Shown here piece after piece: positions 41,177-49,704 of a stretch of 64,000 bases of DNA. The translations under genes and the position numbers were made by a program. The notes beneath the pieces are model-generated. The model was not told the origin of the DNA, searched no databases, and saw only the letters and a list, made by a program, of their open reading frames with translations. The number at the start of each line of letters is the position of its first letter. Position 1 is the stretch's first letter. The stretch covers positions 2,790,001 to 2,854,000 of the forward strand of contig NC_083536.1 of the NCBI RefSeq assembly GCF_032362555.1, in the 5' to 3' direction. Source of the DNA: Amyelois transitella. Its lineage: Eukaryota; Arthropoda; Insecta; Lepidoptera; Pyralidae.

Positions 41177-41193
41177 GTGCCGCGTGACGTCAC
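41177..41193. repeat. Subterminal inverted repeat, right copy, with CRE-like core
   Basis: Reads 'gtgccgcgtgacgtcac' on the plus strand, the complement of 40353-40369 with one difference. It lies 72 bases upstream of the THAP exon start, so both gene starts have the same element at a similar position. Confidence 0.75.
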
Positions 41194-41370
41194 GCAAAGC
41201 GCGCGCAAAATGACGGCGGTTGAACTGCTCAAATAAATTCAAAGTTTTAAATTTCATTTTGAAAAATATCTAGACTTTTTTGAAGCTTAATTATATTTTT
41301 TTCTACATTACAATGAAGTAAAATATTGATTTATGACAAAAAAAAAAAACATGAATATCCCCTATTGTAA

Positions 41371-41955
41371 TTAGCGTAGCGGCAGCCCCTCGCCGGCCGC
41401 TCCTCCGCCCGTGCTCCCGGCCGCGTGCTGTCCGTCCACGCCGCTCGTCTCGGCGTGGCGGTCTGCCGCTTCCAGAGCCAGAGATAGCTCCACCGCTTTC
41501 TTATAATCTATCGTTCTCTCGGCAAAAATCCGAGATCTCAGTAGCTCGCTCGCTAGACCCGACACGAACTGGTCTCTGAGGTCCTCCTCGAGTCGGTTGC
41601 CGAAGTTACAAATGACGGCGAGATGTTGGAGTGCCTGGAGGTACTCGGTCAGAGATTCCCCTACTCGCTGTCTCCTCTGACGAAAGATATGTCTTTCGGC
41701 TAATTCTGACCGTTGCGGCTCGAGATGAACTTTGACCAGCTCCACGAGTTCTGTATAGGTCTTATCTTCCGGGTTGGCCGGCGTACACAAATCACACATT
41801 AAGCTATATGTCGCCTCGCCTACTACCGTTATTAATATCGACACTTTTAATTCCGGTTTGATTTCGTTAAACAGAATGAATTGATCAACACGTCTTACAT
41901 AAGCCGGCCATTGTTTAGATGTTAGATCGAAAGGTTCGATTTTACCGATCGGCAT
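41371..41955 (-). CDS. gag: Gypsy-M gag, capsid part
   Basis: An open frame of 194 codons starting 'MPIGKIEPFDLTSKQWPAYV'. It reads as a retrotransposon Gag capsid: 'LVKVHLEPQRSELAERHIF', 'RVGESLTEYLQALQHLAVIC' and 'DQFVSGLASELLRSRIF'. It ends at a TAA (41371-41373) that coincides with the 3-bp duplication of the inserted DNA transposon. The nucleocapsid zinc knuckle should follow; its second half ('NKRGHLRVMC') is found at about 40110-40140 beyond the insertion, preceded by a stop. Confidence 0.8.
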   Translation of the reverse strand: MPIGKIEPFDLTSKQWPAYVRRVDQFILFNEIKPELKVSILITVVGEATYSLMCDLCTPANPEDKTYTELVELVKVHLEPQRSELAERHIFRQRRQRVGESLTEYLQALQHLAVICNFGNRLEEDLRDQFVSGLASELLRSRIFAERTIDYKKAVELSLALEAADRHAETSGVDGQHAAGSTGGGAAGEGLPLR

Positions 41956-42061
41956 GGTATTTTTTTTTGATAATTTAAAAAAATTTACACCAGAGATATA
42001 ATTAAATCGATTTAACCCGAAATACGCTTAGAATTTTTATTTAATTCGAAATAATAAGCAA

Positions 42062-42072
42062 CCTCGTCGCCA
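42062..42072 (-). promoter_or_regulatory. Gypsy-M primer-binding site (tRNA-Ser GCU type)
   Basis: Plus-strand 'cctcgtcgcca' equals the 3' end of tRNA-Ser(GCU) including CCA, one base from the 5' LTR. Tract length is 11 bases. The tRNA identity is from memory. Confidence 0.65.
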
Positions 42073-42073
42073 G

Positions 42074-42176
42074 TGCTAAGTAATGAAACGCGGGTTGGAG
42101 TCTAACTGAATATATTTCATACTACCTCCAGTGTAAGTACAATATAAAATCGTGTATTTACGTTTAATACCTTACA
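42074..42176 (-). repeat. Gypsy-M 5' LTR
   Basis: This 103-bp copy differs from the 3' LTR by an extra 'agta' and one missing T. It is followed inward by the primer-binding site. Confidence 0.92.
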
Positions 42177-42181
42177 CAGAT

Positions 42182-44165
42182 AATGCAGAACACTGTAAAC
42201 TTTCCGACTGGTTGCAACAACGTGTGAACCCCAATGTAAGTTGTCCGTCCGTCCGTACCGTTACAAACCTGTTGCCGGCGTCCATGAAGATAACTGGAGA
42301 ACCAAGAAATCACTGAAGAAGAGACGCTGCAACGGGAAAGGGTGGCTACAAGGATATCAATGTCAACTGTATTAAATGCGTTACTAAAGTCTATTAATAC
42401 TAAAATTGTGACTTGTTTATGTTCCATGCCCGTTCTAGTGTCTTCTGTAACTCGAAAAAGTGCAGTAGTGGTACTATGCGCCGGCCTAAAACCAGATTGA
42501 TATTTGTTTAAAAGGTGGTTATCAAGTAGATGTTTTGATAACTGGTTAAAGGCAGATGCTTCTAGAACTTTCGAAGTATGGAGATAGGACGTATGTCATT
42601 CAGATGAGTAGGATCTGGGATTTTTGGGAGAGGACGTGCATAGGCCATGAGCCATGAAAGAGGAAAGCGATTTTCTGAGAAACTGTTATTAATAATATGG
42701 GTGATGATAGGAAGGACATAAAAGAGGATTGGAATTAACATCACACGACTTATTTGATCTGGACCAACGGCATTAGAGGAGATGGAATGAATGATTTTGT
42801 ATACGTCGTCTTCAGTGACAGCTGAGAATTCAAATGGCCTACCGTCGGAAGAAGGCGAAGCAAGATTAGAAGAGATCGAAGCTAATTTTATATTTTCATC
42901 TAAAAGAGGAACTGAGGAAAAATGATTGTTAAGCTCATTCAAAGTGAAAGGGAATTTTGAACATGATTTCTGTACTTTACCTATACCCTGAGAGTTAAGA
43001 AATTTCCACATATTAGCTGGAGAAACATTTTCTATGCTGTCGGAGAAATATTGGCGTTTTGCATTTCTACAAAATCTATTGCAGAGATTCCTTGCAGCCT
43101 TATATAAGCACCAATTTTCGTTAGTACAATCCCGTTTAAACTTTCTAAAAACACGTTTTCTCATGGCGATACGTACCGCCTCCGTGATCCATGGTGCAGG
43201 AGGGCGCTTTATTTTGATGGCACGTACGGGAGCATTTTTATCGTACAGTGTTAACACTTCATTATTAAAACTAAAAAATTTTACATCCACTGTATTAGCC
43301 GACAAAACCTAGCTGCATCACATGTAAGAGCATCATTATTTATTTTGGAAAGGCAACGGAGTTTCATTATGGTTGGTTTTGGTCTTGGAACTTTAATTTT
43401 ATAGGAAACGTAAATAAGATCGTGATGAGAGAATTCAGGAGCGGGCGCTTGACCATGATTGGCAACAAGGCCAGCTGAAGAGGTAATGATCAAGTCAAGC
43501 AGAGAGGGACCATGTTCTGTGAAGTGTGTTGAACTGGATGGTAAGATTGAGAAATTGACCGACTTGACAATACCCCGCAGCTTTTTGGCCCTGGAGTCAT
43601 CCTTCATCAGACACGTATTGAAATCTCCTAGGATCAGATGGTGTGTGTAATCTGGAGCAACCGACTCAAGGAGAGATTCAAAGGCACTGAAATAATTAAT
43701 ATTTGAAGAGGGGCAATAGAATACTCCCAAAGCGGCTCCGACTCCCTTAAACGAGACCTCAAGAAATATATATTCGCTGCTGGCGGTGTATTCAGAAGGT
43801 GATATAGCGAGCACACGGTAATGTATATCACTTCTTAAAAATATGGCAACGCCGCCTCCCCGGGATCCGACACGATCGTTTCGTATTAAGATAAAGCCAG
43901 GTAGCGAATAGCTAGTCGAAGGTAAATTTGGTTTCAACCAGGTTTCGGACACAAGAATTGCGCCAAGGTGCACAGAAGAAAACGTTTCAATGAAGTCTGT
44001 GTAATGCGCAGGAATGCTTTGTGCATTGATATGACACACATTAAAATTATATGGAAAATTGTGGAATGTATTATTAACAAAAGCCCCCAAGGTCATTGTT
44101 GAATCACAGGAAACAAAACTTGAGTCACCAGATCCCTCAGCAGAGCAGAAGGTTTCGGATAAAAA
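42182..44165 (-). pseudogene. LINE-B ORF2, endonuclease, linker and RT start
   Basis: The endonuclease (from about 44096) has 'VCHINAQSIPAHYTDFI', 'ILVSETWLKPNLPS' with the catalytic Glu present, 'LILGDFNTCLM' and 'FSHHDLIYVSY'. A break near 43281-43305 precedes the linker ('APWITEAVRIAMRKRVF') and the RT start ('ARPLPKIPDPTHLNDIRPIS'). Motif A 'VLIDFSNAFNTVDID' is present. Several frameshifts and a large deletion after it make the copy non-functional. Confidence 0.85.
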
Positions 44166-44180
44166 ATATTATCACATTGC

Positions 44181-44479
44181 TGCATTGTATATAGATAAAT
44201 GGGATAATTTAAAAATAATAAATAATAAAAGTATAAAAATATTAATATTAATATATTATGTATGTAGGGTGGAGTTTTAAGTCTATTCCTGCACAACCTG
44301 CCGGCCGGACCTGATAACTAATACAAATTTTATTATAAGGTCTATGATAAATTGGTTCAAGCAGATAAAGAAAAATAAAGAAACTCAAACATGAAACAAA
44401 AAACATTATGTACACACCAAAAGACAAGTCTCGAGTGTATGGCGGGCTTTATAACGATTGGATTCATTCATAATAAATT
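44181..44479. other. Unassigned stretch
   Basis: No gene or repeat is recognised. It lies between the 5' end of LINE-B and the truncated LINE-C4. Position 44300-44480 holds the presumed original target sequence of LINE-C4. Confidence 0.4.
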
Positions 44480-44985
44480 AACACATTTTATAATAAATTA
44501 CCAAAAAGTGTTCTTGAAATGAATGATAGAAAATTCAAACAATATATTAAAGTTGAGCTTTGTAGGAAAGCCTATTACAGCACGGATGATTATATTAATG
44601 ATAAACATGTGTGGCCCGAGCTGGACATAATGGCCTCTTAAATGCTTGTGTATTTTTGACATGATCTTGACATAATTTGTACAGTATGTACATATTTTAT
44701 TTTATATTTATTTTATTTGACGAAATATTTTTATTGACATAATCAGTTCTACATTCATACATGTTTTTTAATGTAGACAATGTGCATTCGTCCACGATTT
44801 AGATTTAAGAGATCTATATTTGTAAATTGACGTCCTATGAAAATGCTGCAGTGTAGTTTGTTCCGCCGCTTCTTCTACACATGCGCTTTGGAAGCGGTAG
44901 TAGTTATAATTAGATTTAAGTTATGTGACGTCAATAAGTGATACCTTGTATCCAATTTTGAAAATAAATCTATTGTATTGTATTG
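44480..44985 (+). pseudogene. LINE-C copy C4, 5'-truncated 3' end
   Basis: This plus-strand copy keeps only the last 50 or so codons of ORF2 ('LPKSVLEMNDRKFKQYIK', stop at 44639-44641) and the full 3' untranslated region. It is very close to the ends of C1 and C2. Its TATTG tail at 44971-44985 leads straight into the long pentanucleotide array. Confidence 0.88.
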
Positions 44986-46113
44986 TTTTGTTTTGTTTTG
45001 TTTTGTTTTGTTTTGTTTTGTTTTGTTTTGTTTTGTTTTGTTTTGTTTTGTTTTGTTTTGTTTTGTTTTGTTTTGTTTTGTTTTGTTTTGTTTTGTTTTG
45101 TTTTGTTTTGTTTTGTTTTGTATTGTATTGTATTGTATTGTATTGTATTGTATTGTATTGTATTGTATTGTATTGTATTGTATTGTATTGTATTGTATTG
45201 TATTGTATTGTATTGTATTGTATTGTATTGTATTGTATTGTATTGTATTGTATTGTATTGTATTGTATTGTATTGTATTGTATTGTATTGTATTGTATTG
45301 TATTGTATTGTATTGTATTGTATTGTATTGTATTGTATTGTATTGTATTGTATTGTATTGTATTGTATTGTATTGTATTGTATTGTATTGTATTGTATTG
45401 TATTGTATTGTATTGTATTGTATTGTATTGTATTGTATTGTATTGTATTGTATTGTATTGTATTGTATTGTATTGTATTGTATTGTATTGTATTGTATTG
45501 TATTGTATTGTATTGTATTGTATTGTATTGTATTGTATTGTATTGTATTGTATTGTATTGTATTGTATTGTATTGTATTGTATTGTATTGTATTGTATTG
45601 TATTGTATTGTATTGTATTGTATTGTATTGTATTGTATTGTATTGTATTGTATTGTATTGTATTGTATTGTATTGTATTGTATTGTATTGTATTGTATTG
45701 TATTGTATTGTATTGTATTGTATTGTATTGTATTGTATTGTATTGTATTGTATTGTATTGTATTGTATTGTATTGTATTGTATTGTATTGTATTGTATTG
45801 TATTGTATTGTATTGTATTCTATTCTATTCTATTCTATTCTATTCTATTCTATTCTATTCTATTCTATTCTATTCTATTCTATTCTATTCTATTCTATTC
45901 TATTCTATTCTATTCTATTCTATTCTATTCTATTCTATTCTATTCTATTCTATTCTATTCTATTCTATTCTATTCTATTCTATTCTATTCTATTCTATTC
46001 TATTCTATTCTATTCTATTCTATTCTATTCTATTCTATTCTATTCTATTCTATTCTATTCTATTCTATTCTATTCTATTCTATTCTATTCTATTCTATTC
46101 TATTCTATTATAT
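44971..46113 (+). repeat. 1.1-kb pentanucleotide array in three blocks
   Basis: It starts with three TATTG units (44971-44985), followed by about 27 TTTTG units (44986-45120), about 139 TATTG units (45121-45815) and about 58 TATTC units (45816-46105), then two imperfect units. It begins as the tail of LINE-C4; other LINE-C copies have a few TATTC units at the same place. Three plus-strand frames are open through it only because the unit has no stop codon; it is not coding. SINE-3 sits near its far end, and the array resumes for 16 bases at 46380-46395. Confidence 0.97.
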
Positions 46114-46379
46114 TGCCGTGTGGTTCCCGGCACCAATAGAAAAAAGAATAGGACCACTCCATCTCTTTCCCATGGATGTCGTAAAAGGCGACTAAGGGAT
46201 AGGCTTACAAACTTGGGATTCTTTTTTAGGCGACAGGCTAGCAACCTGTCACTATTTGAATCTCAATTCTATCATTAAGCCAAATAGCTGAACGTGGCCT
46301 TTCAGTCTTTTCAAGACTGTTGGCTCTGTCTACCCCGTAAGGGATATAGACGTGATGATATGTATGTATGTATGTATGT
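46114..46379 (+). mobile_element. SINE-3, inserted in the pentanucleotide array
   Basis: About 266 bp, homologous to SINE-1 and SINE-2, starting 'tgccgtgtggttccc' and ending in four or five TATG units. TATTC repeats lie on both sides, so the element landed in the array, and its target duplication cannot be told apart from array units. Confidence 0.88.
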
Positions 46380-46395
46380 CTATTCTATTCTATTC

Positions 46396-46722
46396 CAAAG
46401 TGTATGACGGTTACTTTAAAAAGAAAATTGACATTTGACAACTGACGCCTGTCATTAAGACAGGAAAACGACGGATGTCAGATCAAAAAAAAAACAGAAA
46501 CAAAACTACCTACATCAGTTATCAGTAACTAAGAGAAAACTAGGAATTTACCCACTCGCAATTTAATAAAATATAGTGGACCAACCATCATCGAAATACA
46601 GAATTAATAAGCACCGCGTGAATACATACACAGGGAGATGGAAGTGAAAAGAGGCCAACAGACTCAGTTTGTATGCGGAGGTGGTGGCAACTTAGATTTG
46701 ACCGCCTGTGTCTGCCGTCGGG
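46396..46722. other. Unassigned stretch next to LINE-F
   Basis: No gene is recognised. An imperfect inverted pair 'gacgcctgtcattaagacaggaaa' region at 46445-46470 gives a small hairpin. It may be the remains of LINE-F downstream of ORF1. Confidence 0.35.
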
Positions 46723-47268
46723 TCATATTCCTACTGCCGTCGACGAGCCCTGATCACTGCATATCTCCTCTCCTGGAAATCGCTTGATTAAAGCATTTAG
46801 CTCACCTTCGGTTGTGATCTTAGCACGCTCACTAGTTGTGATCTTAATATTGATAACTCCATCGAGAGTCCAACAGTGCTTCATACCGAAATGTCGTCGA
46901 GCCGCTAAGAACACGCTTTGCCTTGTGTGTGTGAGAAATTCGGCAATACTAATTTTAGTACCTTTTTATGCTGTTTTTTGGGTTCCATATATCAGATTTG
47001 ATCTTCAGAGAGCAGAGACTCACTAATATTGGACGAGCTCGGTCTGGCCTTTTAGTTCCAATACGGTGACAGATCTTTATTTGTGCGCTTGAATCTGTTA
47101 ACTTAAATTTATCAGCAAGAAGATCACTCACTATTACCTTGATATTTTCATTGGGAACTTCTGTGACACCATTTAGCACCAGCACTTTCCGTCAGCCTCT
47201 CATCTCCAAGGAGTCCACTCTGCAGCCTAAATCCTTTATTTGCTGTTGCAAATTTTGAAAAATGGAAT
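46723..47268 (-). pseudogene. LINE-F ORF1, middle and C-terminal part
   Basis: On the minus strand the coiled-coil end ('SIFQNLQQQIKDLGCRVDS') leads into an RNA-binding ORF1 domain of the L1 transposase-22-like type ('VLVLNGVTEVPNENIKVIV', 'IKICHRIGTKRPDRARPILV'), then, after a frame change near 46960, 'SIAEFLTHTRQSVFLAARRH' and 'HCWTLDGVINIKI'. An in-frame TGA lies near 47195. The N-terminal part of the same gene is at 54493-54657, on the other side of LINE-C2. Confidence 0.75.
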
Positions 47269-47622
47269 AAACACTGAATAGAATAGAATAATTTATTTTC
47301 AAAATTGGATACAAGGTATCACTTATTGACGTCACATCACTTAAATCTAATTATAACTACTACCGCTTCCAAAGCGCATGTATAGAAGAAGCGGCGGAAC
47401 AAACTACACTGCAGCATTTTCATCGGACGTCAATGTACAAATATAGATCTCTTAAATCTAAATCATGGACGAATACACATTGTCTACATTAAAAAACATG
47501 AATGAATGTAGAACTAGTTATTTCAATACGAATTCGATATTTCGTCAAATAAATAAAGATAAAATAAAATATGTACACACTGTACAAATTATGTCATCAC
47601 CATGTCAAAAATGCACAAGCAT

Positions 47623-49698
47623 TTAAGAGGCCATTATGTTAAGCTCGGGCCACACATGTTTATCATTAATATAATCATCCGTGCTGTAATAGGCTTTCCT
47701 ACAAAGCTCATCTTTAATGTACTTTTTGAATTTTCTATCATTCATTTCAAGAACACTTTTTGGTAATTTATTATAAAATCTTATACAATTAATCAGAAAT
47801 AATTTCCCTACCTTAGCCAGCCGATGCGCTGGGATCGACAACTTGTAATTGTTCCGCAGTACTAGTACATTCACCTACTTTTTTGAAAGCGTCTAAGTTT
47901 TTCCTAACATGCATAATGTTATCAAAAATGTATTGTGAGGGCAATGTTAAAATATTAAGGGGTTTGAAACAATCTCTAAGTGAATCTCTTTGTTTTAAGC
48001 CGTAGATGGCTCGAATTGCCCTTTTTGTAGAATGAAAATAGTTTGTATGTCTGCTGCTGCTCCCCAAAGCAGTAGACCATAAGACATTAAACTATGAAAA
48101 TAACTAAAATATACTAACTTAGCAGTTGCCACATCTGTCAAATGCCTAATACGACGAATAGCGTAGGCTGCAGAACTAAGCCTTTTAGAAAGTTTTAAAA
48201 TGTGAGCATTCCATTTCAAATTTGAATCTAATGTTATTCCTAAGAAAGTAGTACTATCAACAAAATCTAATATTTTATTACTTATACTAATATCTACATT
48301 TGCCTGCCGCACATTGGGAAGTGTAAACTTAATGCATTGGGTCTTATTTGCATTAAACAGTAAGTTGTTGATTGTAAACCAGTTAGAAATGGCGGCTAAA
48401 GTGCTATTCACATCATCACATATTTCGCTACGGCGGTTCATTTTAAAAATTAGTGACGTATCATCTGCAAACAACACGATGCCAGTCTGTTTCTCAATCA
48501 TGCAAGGCAGGTCGTTGATATATACCAGAAAGAGAAAAGGTCCCAAAATGGAACCTTGTGGTACCCCAATTTTTAGCGTCGCTCCTTTCGATTTTGTATT
48601 ATTTAAATCTACCGTCTGTAATCTATCACTAAGATATGATTAAATTAGTTCAACGGTAGCAGTGTCGAACCCGTAATGAGCGAGCTTGAGCAGAAGAGTT
48701 CTATGATCTACGCAATCAAATGCTTTGGTCAGATCGCAAAACACTCCGATGGCATCCTGTGAGTCTTCCCATGCATTGAGAATATGAGTGACAAGAGCCA
48801 CACCTGCATCTGTTGTATATTTCCCCACAGTAAAGCCGTATTGCTGACTATGAAATAATTTATTAGACTTAAAGTAACGCTGCATTTGATTAAGCATGAT
48901 TCTCTCGAACACCTTGCTCAAAATTGGTAAAATTGAGATTGGTCTATAAATAATTACCAGGATCTGATTTTTCACCTTTCTTGAATAATGGAATTAGTTT
49001 ACTATACTTCATTAAATTTGGAAATATCCCTTGATCAACACAATTATTGAATATATATGCTAAGTCCCCAGCTATAATATTTATAATATGACATATCACA
49101 ACAGCCGACATACCCCAACAATCCTCAGACTTTTTCAGATTAAGTTCTTTAAAGGTATTAATAATGGCAGTAGGTTCAATATCTAAGAATTTCAATTTAG
49201 AATTACAAGTGCTGACATTATTTTTAAGTAGTATTTCAGCTTCATTAGGGCATGAGTCAATATTAGAAGTTAATTCCAACGGTATATTTGTAAAAAAATG
49301 TTCAAATAAATTTACTATTTCTGTTGTAGAGGTAATTTTCCTATTATCAAATTTAATTTCATTAAAATTTTCTTTAAAATTACATCTACCAGTTTCCTTG
49401 TTTATAACACTCCAGGTTTCCTTTGTTTTGTTAGAAGCATTACTTATTTTGTTTTTAATGAACAAAGATTTAGCATGTAGACATACTTTTTTGAATAATT
49501 CCTAACATGGTCTTCGAAGCCGCTTTCAAATCGATACTGTTTTTGGGCATATAAATCGTACAAAGTCTTTCTACTTTTGTAGATGCCAACAGTAGCTCAT
49601 TCATTGAATTTAAAGTTATTATTGCATTTCCGTTTCTTTTGTATAAATGTTTTAGAGTACGCGTCTGAAATGGTAGTAAATAACTTATTATAATGACC
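47623..49698 (-). pseudogene. LINE-C2 ORF2, linker and RT
   Basis: The frame segments read the linker ('LYDLYAQKQ' in the first part, then 'KTKETWSVINKETGRCNFK'), RT 'YRPISILPILSKVFERIM', motif A 'VFCDLTKAFDCVDH', 'GVPQGSILGPFLFLVYIND', 'VLFADDTSLIFK', and the C-terminal 'KLPKSVLEMNDRKFKKYIKD'. Breaks lie near 48955, at 48640 (stop), near 48010-48040 and near 47860. Catalytic residues are present. Confidence 0.85.
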
Positions 49699-49704
49699 AT
49701 TAGG

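Larger units (their letters stand above)
40154..41370. mobile_element. Internally deleted THAP/YqaJ-type DNA transposon
   Basis: The element is 1,217 bp. Its inverted ends are 'tcacaatagggggatatgca' on the left and, read inward, 'ttacaataggggatattcat' on the right. The 3-bp duplication TTA lies at 40151-40153 and 41371-41373. Two convergent first exons remain, each ending at a good splice donor: one reading right from 40490, one reading left from 41105. The middle of both genes is gone. The gene pair (THAP-domain transposase plus a YqaJ/SWIM-associated protein) suggests the ISL2EU/IS4EU group; PIF/Harbinger is the alternative because of the 3-bp duplication. It sits in Gypsy-M between gag and protease. 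Confidence 0.7.
36663..42176 (-). mobile_element. Gypsy-M, short-LTR Ty3/gypsy element, split by a THAP/YqaJ-type transposon
   Basis: The LTRs are only 100 bp (36663-36762) and 103 bp (42074-42176), TG...CA in element orientation, with a 5-bp duplication 'cagat'. It encodes gag, protease, RT, RNase H and integrase on the minus strand. Short LTRs and the Gag type suggest the Mag lineage, named from Bombyx; this is tentative. It is interrupted at 40154-41370. Pol carries several stops and frameshifts. The LTRs differ by a 4-base insertion and a one-base deletion, so it is older than BEL-1 and Errantivirus-1. Confidence 0.92.
36005..44180 (-). mobile_element. LINE-B, Jockey/CR1-like LINE, split by Gypsy-M
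   Basis: LINE-B is related to LINE-A. The 5' part is at 42182-44180 and the 3' part at 36005-36657, on the minus strand. Gypsy-M separates them with a 5-bp duplication 'cagat' (36658-36662 and 42177-42181). Removing it gives a continuous frame across the site. The copy also lost most of the RT palm: the sequence jumps from just after motif A to the 'SRKVY' region near 42215, so motifs B and C are absent. Confidence 0.85.

Noticed and set aside
44971..46113. CRISPR array or telomeric repeat
   Set aside because: Units are 5 bp without spacers and differ from the insect telomere repeat TTAGG; it starts as a LINE tail.
44925..46278. Three overlapping plus-strand open frames of over 400 codons made of repeating Phe/Val/Leu/Cys/Tyr/Ile
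   Set aside because: They arise from a pentanucleotide repeat with no stop codon in the plus-strand frames; there is no gene-like composition or homology.
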